Source: Thiobacillus sp. UBA6205 (lineage in GTDB: Bacteria; Pseudomonadota; Gammaproteobacteria; Burkholderiales; Thiobacillaceae). Taken from it: DNA of 14,849 nt. The notes beneath the pieces were generated by a model. That model did no database searches, had not been told where the DNA came from, and worked only from the letters and a program-made list of their open reading frames with translations. Positions 1-7,432 of the stretch are shown here, one piece after another (the stretch's first letter is position 1; each line of letters starts with the position of its first letter). A program made the translations under genes and the position numbers. The stretch lies in assembly GCA_002421825.1 (NCBI GenBank), contig DISR01000079.1:22625-37473 (forward strand), written 5' to 3'.

Positions 1-1551
1 ATGAACATGGTGGCGCTGGTCGACGGCCAGCCGCGCCTGCTCAACCTCAAGCAGATGCTCGACGCCTTCCTGCGCCATCGGCGCGAGGTGGTGACGCGGC
101 GCACGGTGTTCGAGCTCAAGAAGGCGCGCGATCGCGGCCACATCCTGGAAGGCCTGGCGGTGGCGCTGTCCAACGTCGACGAGATCATCCAGATCATCAA
201 ATCCTCCGAAACGCCGCCCATCGCCAAGGAAAAGCTGATGGGCAAGGCCTGGCGCTCCGCGCTGGTGGAGGAGATGCTGGCGCGTGTCGAACCCGATTTC
301 TCGCGCCCGGCCGGGCTTGCCCCGCAATACGGCCTGCACAAGGACGGCTACCACCTGTCCGACGTCCAGGCCCAGCGCATCCTGGAAATGCAGCTGCAGC
401 GCCTGACCAACCTGGAGCAGGACAAGATCGTCGGCGAGTACAGGGAAGTCATGGAGCGCATCGCCGACCTGCTCGACATCCTCGCCAATTCCGCACGCGT
501 GACGCAGATCATCCGCGAGGAACTGACCCAGGTCATGGAGCAGTTCGGCGACAAGCGCCGTTCGCAGATCGTCACCGACACCCAGGATCTTTCCATGGAA
601 GACCTGATCGCGCCGGAAGACATGGTGGTGACGCTTTCTCACTCGGGCTACATCAAAACCCAGCCGATGGCCGACTACCGTGCGCAGAAGCGCGGCGGAC
701 GCGGCAAGCAGGCGGCCGGCACCAAGGAAGACGATTTCATCGAGAAGCTGTTCGTCGCCAACACCCACGACTACATCCTGTGCTTCTCCAACCGCGGCCG
801 CATGTACTGGCTCAAGGTCTACAACGTGCCGCAGGGCGGACGCGCTTCCCGCGGCAAACCCATCGTCAACCTGCTGCCGCTGGTGGAGGGCGAGAAGATC
901 AACACGCTGCTGCCGGTGAAGACTTTCGACGATGAGCACTACGTATTTATGGCCACCTCCAACGGCATCGTCAAGAAGACGCCGCTCACCGAGTTCTCGC
1001 GCCCGCGCACGGCCGGCATCATTGCCGTCGGCCTTGATGACGGAGATTTCCTGATCGGTGCGGCCATCACCGACGGCAAGCACGACGTCATGCTGTTCTC
1101 GGACGGCGGCAAGGCGGTGCGCTTCGACGAAAACGACGTGCGCCCCATGGGCCGCAACGCACGCGGCGTCATCGGCATGCGCCTCGGGGAAGGCAAGAAG
1201 GTCATTTCGCTGCTGGTGGCGGAAAACGAGACCGACTCGGTGCTGACCGCGACCGAAAACGGCTACGGCAAGCGTACGCTCATTACCGAATATACCCGCC
1301 ACGCGCGCGGCACGCAGGGCATGATCGCGATCCAGACCACGGCGAGAAATGGAAAAGTCGTGGCCGCCACCCTGGTCACGGAAGAGGACGAAATCATGCT
1401 CATTACCGACGGCGGCGTGCTGATCCGCACCCGCGTCAAGGAAATCCGCGAAATGGGCCGCGCCACCCAGGGTGTCACGCTCATCAACCTGGACGAGGGG
1501 CAGAAGCTGATCGGCATCGAGTCCATCCAGGAAAGCGAGGGAGAGGACTGA
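1..1551 (+). CDS. gyrA: DNA gyrase subunit A, C-terminal part (5' end outside window)
   Basis: GyrA is the DNA-breaking and wrapping subunit of gyrase, which introduces negative supercoils in the cytoplasm. The 516 residues align with roughly residue 340 to the end of E. coli GyrA, so the breakage-reunion domain with the active-site Tyr is to the left of the window and the ATG at base 1 is an internal Met. Visible are the end of the coiled-coil tower (FLRHRREVVTRRT near residue 24, REELTQVMEQFGDKRR near 170), the GyrA box QKRGGRG (fragment residues 229-235, bases 685-705) needed for DNA wrapping, and the repeated blades of the C-terminal pinwheel (VANTHDYILCFSNRGRMYWL, VFMATSNGIVKKT, DVMLFSDGGKAVRF, LTATENGYGKRT, EIMLITDGGVLIRT). 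The acidic tail is short (ESEGED), unlike the longer E. coli tail. GyrA rather than ParC is supported by the intact GyrA box. Its TGA overlaps the next ATG by one base. Confidence 0.97.
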   Translation: MNMVALVDGQPRLLNLKQMLDAFLRHRREVVTRRTVFELKKARDRGHILEGLAVALSNVDEIIQIIKSSETPPIAKEKLMGKAWRSALVEEMLARVEPDFSRPAGLAPQYGLHKDGYHLSDVQAQRILEMQLQRLTNLEQDKIVGEYREVMERIADLLDILANSARVTQIIREELTQVMEQFGDKRRSQIVTDTQDLSMEDLIAPEDMVVTLSHSGYIKTQPMADYRAQKRGGRGKQAAGTKEDDFIEKLFVANTHDYILCFSNRGRMYWLKVYNVPQGGRASRGKPIVNLLPLVEGEKINTLLPVKTFDDEHYVFMATSNGIVKKTPLTEFSRPRTAGIIAVGLDDGDFLIGAAITDGKHDVMLFSDGGKAVRFDENDVRPMGRNARGVIGMRLGEGKKVISLLVAENETDSVLTATENGYGKRTLITEYTRHARGTQGMIAIQTTARNGKVVAATLVTEEDEIMLITDGGVLIRTRVKEIREMGRATQGVTLINLDEGQKLIGIESIQESEGED

Positions 1552-2501
1552 TGCCGGGCTGGCTGCGTGACACCCTCCGCAAGCCAGAGGGCCGCGCTGC
1601 GCGGCATCCGCATTATCTGGAAATCGTGGTGGCGCGCACCGGTCACCCCGCGCGCAATTTCCGCATCAATCTCGACAGCCTGAAGAAGGCCGGACAGGCG
1701 CTGGGCGTGCTGTTCCTGGCCTGGTTCGGCGGCACCTTCTACGTGGCCTACTCGCACATTTCCAACATGGAAGCGATTGCCAGGGCCGACCGGCAGGCAG
1801 AGAAAATCGCCATGCTCGAATCCAGCAACCTGAAGCTTGCGGAGGAAAAACAGAGCATGGGGCAATATGTCTTCAACCTGCGCGCCCGCGTCGAGGAACT
1901 GGCGGTGCGCGTACACGGCATGGTGAACCGGACGCAAGCCGAGTTCCCGGTCGAGGCCAGCAAGCCGCAGGGCGGTGTGGCGATCCCGGTCAGCAGCGCC
2001 GACGCGGCCGAGATGGTGCGCAAGGAATTCTCGCTGTTCGACGAAAACATCGACAATCTGCTGCCGGAGCTGGAAACCACCCTGGTGCGCGAGTTCTCGC
2101 GGCCGGTGGGCAGCCCGATCGCGGGCGGCATCGACATCAGTTCGCGCTACGGCCTGCGTTCCAACCCGTTCGGTCGCGGCCATGAATTCCATAACGGCAT
2201 CGATTTCGTCGTTGATCGCGGCACGCCGGTGCTGGCGACCGGTCCGGGGCGCGTCGAAGCGGCCGGCCATGACGGGCCCAACGGCAATCGTGTCGCCATC
2301 GACCACGGCTTCGGCTATCGCAGCGTGTATGCACACCTGTCGAAAGTCCACGTGAAGGCGGGCGAGACGGTCGAGCGCGGACAGGTTGTCGGCCTGTCGG
2401 GCAACACCGGGCGTTCCAGCGGCCCGCATCTGCATTACACCCTGTATTACCGCGGGCAGACGGTGAATCCGGCCCGCTATGTGAAACCGGACCAGACTTA
2501 A
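1551..2501 (+). CDS. membrane-anchored M23 family peptidoglycan endopeptidase
   Basis: Predicted LytM-type zinc metallopeptidase of 316 residues that would cleave peptidoglycan cross-links in the periplasm. Residues about 50-66 form one hydrophobic segment (ALGVLFLAWFGGTFYVA) after a basic N-terminal tail, giving an N-in anchor with the rest outside. A charged helical stretch at about 75-125 looks like a coiled coil. The catalytic domain is C-terminal: HxxxD at His214/Asp218 in HEFHNGIDF, His262 in YAHLSKVHVKAGE, and HLH at His293/His295 in SSGPHLHYTLYYRG, so all zinc ligands and the catalytic His are present. The start at 1551 overlaps the gyrA stop by one base and follows a purine-rich SD (GGGAGAGG, 1539-1546). 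It is followed 15 nt later by a bactofilin gene. M23 peptidases paired with bactofilins are known to shape cells locally in other bacteria (Helicobacter CcmA/Csd, Hyphomonas BacA/LmdC), which is the best guess here. No specific gene name can be assigned. Confidence 0.9.
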   Translation: MPGWLRDTLRKPEGRAARHPHYLEIVVARTGHPARNFRINLDSLKKAGQALGVLFLAWFGGTFYVAYSHISNMEAIARADRQAEKIAMLESSNLKLAEEKQSMGQYVFNLRARVEELAVRVHGMVNRTQAEFPVEASKPQGGVAIPVSSADAAEMVRKEFSLFDENIDNLLPELETTLVREFSRPVGSPIAGGIDISSRYGLRSNPFGRGHEFHNGIDFVVDRGTPVLATGPGRVEAAGHDGPNGNRVAIDHGFGYRSVYAHLSKVHVKAGETVERGQVVGLSGNTGRSSGPHLHYTLYYRGQTVNPARYVKPDQT

Positions 2502-2516
2502 GGCGAGGAGGCGAGC

Positions 2517-2939
2517 ATGGTATTCAAAGCCAGACGGGTCACGGAGGAGAAGAAGGCCGAGGGCCAGAACACGGCGATGACCTTCATCAGCAAGGGCAGC
2601 GAGGTCAAGGGCGACATTCACGCAACCGGCAACTTGCGCGTGGACGGCATCGTACGCGGCAACGTGCGTGCCGAAGGCGACATCGAGGTGTCGCTCGGCG
2701 GCGTCATCGAGGGCAAGGACGTCCATGCGCGCAACATCATCATCCATGGCCTGGTCAAGGCCACGCTGACTGCCGAGGGGCAGTTGCGCATCCACAGCCA
2801 GGGCGAGGTACAGGGCGATGTCACCGCCCAGGCCCTGGACATCGAATCCGGCGCGCGTTTTGTCGGCCACAGCAACACCGGCAAGCCGAGCGCGGACATA
2901 CTCGCGATTGAAAACAACACACTGGCAAAGGAAAAATGA
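2517..2939 (+). CDS. bactofilin family cytoskeletal protein
   Basis: A 140-residue protein with the bactofilin (CcmA/DUF583) core, a right-handed beta helix that polymerises without nucleotide into filaments, often at the inner membrane. From about residue 24 to 122 the hydrophobic/Gly periodicity is clear: SEVKGDIHATGNLRVDGIVRGNVRAEGDIEV-type rungs, then KDVHARNIIIHGLVKATLTA and GEVQGDVTAQALDIESGARF. The N-terminal tail (MVFKARRVTEEKKAEG) is short and basic, the C-terminal tail (GKPSADILAIENNT...) is unstructured, as usual for the family. The start is supported by a perfect AGGAGG at 2506-2511, 5 nt before the ATG. The gene ends in an ATGA overlap with serC, so translation is probably coupled. 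Placed directly after an M23 peptidase, it likely scaffolds or regulates that enzyme (inference from known bactofilin-M23 pairs). Confidence 0.92.
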   Translation: MVFKARRVTEEKKAEGQNTAMTFISKGSEVKGDIHATGNLRVDGIVRGNVRAEGDIEVSLGGVIEGKDVHARNIIIHGLVKATLTAEGQLRIHSQGEVQGDVTAQALDIESGARFVGHSNTGKPSADILAIENNTLAKEK

Positions 2940-4018
2940 GCACGATCTACAATTTCAGCGCCGGCCCGGCAGTGCTGCCCAGGGCCGTTTTGCAGCAGGT
3001 CCAGACCGATCTGGTCGACTGGCACGGCTGCGGCATGTCGGTCATGGAAATGTCGCACCGCGGCAAGGAATTCATGGGCATCGCCGCCGAGGCCGAGGCC
3101 GACCTGCGCGCGCTCATGGGCATCCCCGCCAACTACAAGGTGCTGTTCCTGCAGGGCGGCGCCTCGGCGCAGTTCGCCATGGTGCCGATGAACCTCTTGC
3201 GCGGCAAGGCTTCCGCCGACTACCTCAATACCGGCGAATGGTCCAAGAAGGCGATCAAGGAAGCCAAGAAGTTCGCTGGCGTGAACGTGGTCGCCAGCAG
3301 CGAAGACAAGAATTTCAGCTACGCGCCTGCGCAAAGCGCCTGGAAGCTCGACCCCAACGCCGCCTACGTGCACTACACGCCCAACGAAACCATCGGCGGC
3401 GTGGAAATGTTCTGGGTACCGGAAACCGGCGATGTGCCTCTGGTCGCGGACATGTCGTCCACCATTCTGTCGCGCCCCGCAGACGTGTCGAAGTACGGCC
3501 TGATCTATGCCGGCGCGCAGAAGAACATCGGCCCGGCCGGCCTTACCATCGTCATCGTGCGCGAGGACCTGATCGGCCAGACCGTGGCCGGCACGCCGAC
3601 CATGTTCGACTACAAGACCCACGCCGACAACGATTCCATGTACAACACCCCGCCGACCTTCGCCATGTACGTGGCCGGCCTGGTGTTCAAGTGGATCGCC
3701 GCGCAGGGCGGACTGGCCGCCATGGAACAGATCAACCGCGAAAAGGCCGGCCTGCTGTACGATCTTCTGGACAGCACCGACTTCTACAATTCGCCGGTGG
3801 CGAAGGACAACCGCTCGCTGATGAACGTGCCTTTCACACTCAAGGACGCTGCGCTCGACGAGCCCTTCCTCAAGGGTGCGAAAGAGCGCGGCCTGCTGCA
3901 GCTCAAGGGCCATCGCTCGGTGGGCGGCATGCGCGCCTCGATCTACAACGCCATGCCCAGGGCCGGCGTGCAGGCGCTGGTCGACTACATGCGCGATTTC
4001 GAGAAGCAGAACGGTTGA
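2936..4018 (+). CDS. serC: phosphoserine aminotransferase
   Basis: PLP enzyme of 360 residues that transaminates 3-phosphohydroxypyruvate to 3-phosphoserine with glutamate; the same enzyme acts on the corresponding intermediate of pyridoxine synthesis in bacteria that use that route. Diagnostic features are the N-terminal IYNFSAGPAVLP, the substrate-binding HRGKEF (41-46), the phosphate-binding GGASAQF (74-80), DMSSTILSRP (172-181) and the PLP lysine K196 in YAGAQKNIGPAGL. The C-terminal HRSVGGMRASIYNAMP motif is also intact. Length is normal for the family. The ATG at 2936 overlaps the bactofilin stop (ATGA), and the phosphoglycerate dehydrogenase gene starts 4 nt after its stop, so the first two steps of serine synthesis are co-transcribed. 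serC upstream of pheA-hisC-tyrA-aroA is the classic proteobacterial arrangement. Confidence 0.97.
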   Translation: MSTIYNFSAGPAVLPRAVLQQVQTDLVDWHGCGMSVMEMSHRGKEFMGIAAEAEADLRALMGIPANYKVLFLQGGASAQFAMVPMNLLRGKASADYLNTGEWSKKAIKEAKKFAGVNVVASSEDKNFSYAPAQSAWKLDPNAAYVHYTPNETIGGVEMFWVPETGDVPLVADMSSTILSRPADVSKYGLIYAGAQKNIGPAGLTIVIVREDLIGQTVAGTPTMFDYKTHADNDSMYNTPPTFAMYVAGLVFKWIAAQGGLAAMEQINREKAGLLYDLLDSTDFYNSPVAKDNRSLMNVPFTLKDAALDEPFLKGAKERGLLQLKGHRSVGGMRASIYNAMPRAGVQALVDYMRDFEKQNG

Positions 4019-4022
4019 TGCC

Positions 4023-5204
4023 ATGAGCCAGGCCTACAAGATCCTTACCCTCAATGCCATTTCCGCCAAGGGGCTGGCCAGGCTGCCGCAAAGCTATACC
4101 GTCGGCGGCGACGTGGCCGAACCCGACGCCATCCTGGTGCGTTCGCACAACATGCATGACATGGTCATTCCCGCCAGCGTCAAGGCCATCGGCCGCGCCG
4201 GCGCCGGCACCAACAACATTCCGGTGAAGGGCATGAGCGAACGCGGCCTGCCGGTGTTCAACGCGCCGGGCGCCAACGCCAACGCGGTGAAGGAACTGGT
4301 CATCGCCGGCATGCTGATGGGCGTGCGCAACCTGGCCCCCGCGGTGAAATTCAGTGAAGGGCTGACGGGAACCGACGAGGAAATCCACAAGGCCACCGAG
4401 GCCGGCAAGAAGAACTTTGCCGGCGGCGAACTGCCGGGCAGAACGCTCGGCGTGATCGGGCTGGGCGCCATCGGTTCGCTGGTGGCGGATGCCGCCATCA
4501 AGCTTGGCATGAACGTCGCGGGCTTCGACCCCGGCATTACCGTGGAAGCGGCCTGGCGCCTGCCGGCACAGGTTAAAAAGGCGGCGAGCGTGGAGGATCT
4601 GTTGCGCCAGAGCGATTTCGTGTCGCTGCATGTGCCGCTGATCGACGCCACCAGGAACCTCATCAACGCAGAGCGCATCGCCGCCATGCGCCACGATGCG
4701 ATCCTGCTCAACTTCGCGCGCGAGGGGACGGTGGACAATGCCGCCGTGGTCGAGGCCCTGAACGCCGGCAAGCTGGCGGCTTATATCTGCGATTTCCCGG
4801 CCAACGCGTTGAAGAACAACGCCAGGGTCGTGACCCTGCCGCATCTGGGCGCTTCCACCGAGGAGGCCGAGGAGAACTGCGCCATCATGGTGGCAAGCCA
4901 GGTGGCCGACTTCCTGGAAAACGGCAACATTCTCAACTCGGTCAACTTTCCCAACGTGGAAATGGGCCGCGAATCCGCCTACCGTTTGGCGATCGCCAAC
5001 GCCAACGTGCCCAACATGGTGGGCGCGATCACGTCGGCGCTCGCCGAGGCCGGGCTCAACATCCACAACATGGTCAACAAGTCCAAGGGCGGCATGGCCT
5101 ATACCCTGGTGGATGTGGACAGCCCGGCGACCGATGCCCTGCTGCAGAAACTGGCCGCCATCGACGGCGTGTTGAACGTGCGCTACCTGCCTGCCGATGA
5201 GTGA
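4023..5204 (+). CDS. serA: D-3-phosphoglycerate dehydrogenase, short ACT-domain type
   Basis: A 393-residue NAD-dependent D-2-hydroxyacid dehydrogenase, predicted to oxidise 3-phosphoglycerate in the first step of serine synthesis. The substrate domain carries AIGRAGAGTNNIPVKG (55-70) and FNAPGANANAVKELV, typical of the short SerA group. The Rossmann motif is LGVIGLGAIGSLVADAA (142-158) with the NAD-selective Asp169. Catalytic Arg233 (NFAREGTVD) and His274 (LPHLGASTEEAEENC) are present. A C-terminal ACT domain (about 322-393, ANVPNMVGAITSALAEAGLN) suggests serine feedback. Oddly, the loop that normally holds the catalytic Glu reads CDFPANALKN, with Asn261 at the aligned position. The open frame extends upstream into serC, but ATG 4023 is chosen because MSQAYKILTLNAIS is a normal start and lies just after the serC stop. 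The stop overlaps the pheA start by 8 nt. Another 2-hydroxyacid specificity cannot be excluded, but serC next door argues for SerA. Confidence 0.88.
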   Translation: MSQAYKILTLNAISAKGLARLPQSYTVGGDVAEPDAILVRSHNMHDMVIPASVKAIGRAGAGTNNIPVKGMSERGLPVFNAPGANANAVKELVIAGMLMGVRNLAPAVKFSEGLTGTDEEIHKATEAGKKNFAGGELPGRTLGVIGLGAIGSLVADAAIKLGMNVAGFDPGITVEAAWRLPAQVKKAASVEDLLRQSDFVSLHVPLIDATRNLINAERIAAMRHDAILLNFAREGTVDNAAVVEALNAGKLAAYICDFPANALKNNARVVTLPHLGASTEEAEENCAIMVASQVADFLENGNILNSVNFPNVEMGRESAYRLAIANANVPNMVGAITSALAEAGLNIHNMVNKSKGGMAYTLVDVDSPATDALLQKLAAIDGVLNVRYLPADE

Positions 5205-6297
5205 CGAACTCGTTAAATTGCGCGACCGGATCGATGCGCTGGACAGGGAACTGCTGCGCCTGCTGAACGAGCGTGCCCAACTGGCGCAGGCGGTCGGGCA
5301 CGTCAAGAATGGCCAGATCTACCGCGCCGAGCGTGAGGCCCAGGTCTTGCGCCGTTTGTGCGAGGAAAACCCGGGGCCGCTCAGGCCGGAGAACGTCGAG
5401 CATCTGTTCCGCGAGATCATGTCGGCCTGCCGGGACCTCGAACAACACCTGCGCATCGCCTATCTCGGCCCCCGGGGAACCTTCAGCCAGGCTGCGGCCT
5501 ACAAGCACTTCGGCCATGCCGTGGGCGAGGTGCCTGGCTCCACCATCGACGAGGTTTTTCGCGCCGTCGAAACCGGACGCGCCGACTATGCCGTGGTGCC
5601 GGTGGAAAACTCGACCGAAGGCGCGGTTTCGCGCACCCTCGATCTGATCGTGGGCAGCCCGCTGAAAATCTGCGGCGAGGTGCTGCTGCCGATTCACCAG
5701 AGCCTCCTGCGCAAAATTAATGCCCCTCTCCCCTCACAGGAGAGGAGAGGGGGTGAGGAGAGGCTTGCCGGGATTCAGCGGGTATACGCCCATGCGCAGT
5801 CGCTCGCGCAATGCCAAAACTGGCTCAACAAGAACCTGCCCAATGTCGAGCGCGTGAGCGTGGTGAGCAATGCCGAAGGGGCGCGCCTGGCTGCGGATGA
5901 TCCGACGGCCGTGGCCATCGCAGGCGAGGAGGCGGCGCAGGCCTACGGGCTCGACATCGTCGTGCCGCGCATCGAGGACGAGCCGAACAACAGGACGCGT
6001 TTTCTGGTGCTGTCCGACCATGACGCCCTGTCCTCCGGGCGCGACAAGACCTCGCTGGTGATGTCGGCGCCCAATGTGCCGGGCTCGGTGGTGAAATTGC
6101 TGCAGCCGCTGGCGGATGCCGGCGTATCCATGACCCGGTTCGAGTCCCGCCCCGCCAAGGGTGCCAACTGGGAATACCTGTTTTTCGTCGATATCGAAGG
6201 CCATCGCGATGATCCGGCTGTCGCCGCGGCGCTGAAGGAAGTCACTGCGCGCGCCGCCATGGTCAAGCTGCTGGGCTCCTACCCGGCCGCACGCTGA
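5197..6297 (+). CDS. pheA: bifunctional chorismate mutase / prephenate dehydratase (P-protein) with in-frame repeat insertion
   Basis: Converts chorismate to prephenate and then to phenylpyruvate, the committed branch to phenylalanine. Residues 1-85 are an AroQ chorismate mutase (LRDRIDALDRELLRLLNERA, with IYRAEREAQVLRRL). Residues about 86-275 are prephenate dehydratase: YLGPRGTFSQAAA (89-101), VVPVENSTEGAVSRTLDL (133-150) and the TRF motif at 267-269 in EPNNRTRFLVL. Residues about 285-366 are the regulatory ACT domain with ESRP at 316-319 (FESRPAKGANWEYLFFVD), implying phenylalanine feedback. Length is 366, slightly long because about 13-15 residues (around 173-187, INAPLPSQERRGGEE) sit between PIHQSLL and GIQRVYAHAQS, where relatives have a short loop. 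This extra piece is encoded by a hairpin repeat and keeps the frame open. The ATG at 5197 overlaps the end of the upstream gene by 8 nt. Function is probably kept, since the insert lies in a loop before the AHAQSLAQC motif. Confidence 0.95.
   Translation: MSDELVKLRDRIDALDRELLRLLNERAQLAQAVGHVKNGQIYRAEREAQVLRRLCEENPGPLRPENVEHLFREIMSACRDLEQHLRIAYLGPRGTFSQAAAYKHFGHAVGEVPGSTIDEVFRAVETGRADYAVVPVENSTEGAVSRTLDLIVGSPLKICGEVLLPIHQSLLRKINAPLPSQERRGGEERLAGIQRVYAHAQSLAQCQNWLNKNLPNVERVSVVSNAEGARLAADDPTAVAIAGEEAAQAYGLDIVVPRIEDEPNNRTRFLVLSDHDALSSGRDKTSLVMSAPNVPGSVVKLLQPLADAGVSMTRFESRPAKGANWEYLFFVDIEGHRDDPAVAAALKEVTARAAMVKLLGSYPAAR
5713..5762 (+). repeat. C/T then G/A rich hairpin repeat inserted in frame within pheA
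   Basis: After a short A/T-rich lead-in (AAAATTAATG, 5713-5722) comes a pyrimidine arm CCCCTCTCCCCTC (5723-5735) and then a purine arm GAGGAGAGGGG (5742-5752) followed by TGAGGAGAGG. The arms are imperfect inverted repeats separated by a few bases and can form a hairpin. The composition contrasts sharply with the flanking coding sequence, and the encoded residues (NAPLPSQERRGGEE) look like nothing in the prephenate dehydratase family. This resembles the dispersed short palindromic repeats of many proteobacterial genomes; copy number elsewhere in this genome cannot be seen from here. Confidence 0.7.
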
Positions 6298-6310
6298 GGC
6301 CTCGGCTGCC

Positions 6311-7432
6311 ATGAACTCGCTCCAGGACATGCTCGCCATTGATGCCTGTGAACGCGTTGCGCCGCATGTGAAGGCCATAGCCCCTTACGTGCCGGGCAAG
6401 CCCATTTCCGAACTGGCGCGCGAGTTCGGTTTGGAGGAGTCGGGTATCGTCAAGCTCGCCTCCAACGAAAACCCGCTGGGGCCGAGCCCCATGGGCCTGG
6501 CCGCCGCACGGGATGCGCTGAAGGACATGGCCATGTACCCGGATGGCGCCGGCTTCGCGCTCAAGGCCGCACTGTGCCGCAAGCTCGGCGTGGCGCAGGA
6601 AAACATCGTGCTCGGCAACGGCTCCAACGACGTGCTGGATATGGCGGCACGCGCATTTCTCGGTACGGACGCATCCGCCGTGTATGCCCAGCATGCCTTC
6701 GCCGTTTATCCCATTGCCACGCTGACCGCTGGTGCAAAAGGCATTGAAGCCCCGGCCCGGAACTACGGTCACGATTTGGCCGCCATGCGCGCCGCCATTC
6801 GCGATGACACGCGCCTGGTGTGGATCGCCAACCCCAACAATCCCACCGGCACCTTCCTGCCCTGGGCGGATATCGAGGCCTTCCTGCATGAAGTGCCGCA
6901 CCATGTGCTGGTGGTGCTGGATGAGGCCTACGGCGAATACCTGCCGCCGGCAGAGCGCTTCGACACGGTTTCCTGGATCGAGCGCCACCCCAATCTGCTG
7001 ATATCGCGCACTTTTTCCAAGGCTTATGGCCTGGCAGGTTTGCGCATCGGCTATGGGCTTGCGCGCCCCGCCGTGATCGACCTGCTCAACCGCGTGCGCC
7101 ATCCCTTCAATGTCAACGCGCCCGTGCTGGCAGCGGCAGAAGCGGCGCTTGATGACATGGAATTTCTCGACTTGAGCTATCACTCGAATATCGCCGGCCT
7201 GCAACAGTTGTCAGCAGGACTAAGTGCGCTGGGACTCGAGTACGTTCCCTCCCGGGGAAACTTTCTGCTGGCCAGGGTGGGTGATGCCGCGCGCATCAAC
7301 CAGGCGCTCTTGAAAGCCGGTGTCATCGTGCGTCCGGTCGGCAATTACGGCCTGCCAGAATTCCTGCGCGTATCGGTGGGGCTGGAAGCGCAGAATGCGC
7401 GCTTCCTCGAAGCCCTGAAGGAATGCCTGTGA
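6311..7432 (+). CDS. hisC: histidinol-phosphate aminotransferase family enzyme (HisC-type)
   Basis: A class I/II fold PLP aminotransferase of 373 residues. HisC transaminates imidazole-acetol phosphate with glutamate in histidine synthesis; members encoded in pheA-tyrA-aroA clusters are often thought to act also, or instead, on aromatic keto acids. Diagnostic motifs are KPISELAREFGL (30-41), KLASNENPLGPSP (48-60), NPNNPTGTF (174-182), DEAYGEY (204-210), the PLP lysine K237 in SRTFSKAYGLAGLRIGY, and the C-terminal RVSVGL (353-358). Start 6311 has GAGG at 6296-6299, 11 nt upstream; an internal ATG at 6329 would give a start closer to relatives but has an AGGA only 2 nt away, so 6311 is kept with moderate certainty. 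It begins 13 nt after pheA and its stop overlaps tyrA. Context suggests it supplies tyrosine/phenylalanine transamination as a second role (inference). Confidence 0.93.
   Translation: MNSLQDMLAIDACERVAPHVKAIAPYVPGKPISELAREFGLEESGIVKLASNENPLGPSPMGLAAARDALKDMAMYPDGAGFALKAALCRKLGVAQENIVLGNGSNDVLDMAARAFLGTDASAVYAQHAFAVYPIATLTAGAKGIEAPARNYGHDLAAMRAAIRDDTRLVWIANPNNPTGTFLPWADIEAFLHEVPHHVLVVLDEAYGEYLPPAERFDTVSWIERHPNLLISRTFSKAYGLAGLRIGYGLARPAVIDLLNRVRHPFNVNAPVLAAAEAALDDMEFLDLSYHSNIAGLQQLSAGLSALGLEYVPSRGNFLLARVGDAARINQALLKAGVIVRPVGNYGLPEFLRVSVGLEAQNARFLEALKECL
7417..7422 (+). promoter_or_regulatory. Shine-Dalgarno GAAGGA that favours the GTG start of tyrA
   Basis: GAAGGA sits directly against the ATG at 7423 (no spacer), which would be unusable for that codon, but is 6 nt before the in-frame GTG at 7429. 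The GTG also forms a GTGA overlap with the hisC stop, a common coupling arrangement. Confidence 0.6.

Noticed and set aside
1..3. ATG at the first base as the start of gyrA
   Set aside because: The sequence aligns with the middle of GyrA (about residue 340), so this is an internal Met and the gene continues to the left.
3876..4022. N-terminal extension of the phosphoglycerate dehydrogenase into serC
   Set aside because: The extra 49 residues are an out-of-frame reading of serC and match nothing in the SerA family; ATG 4023 gives the normal start.
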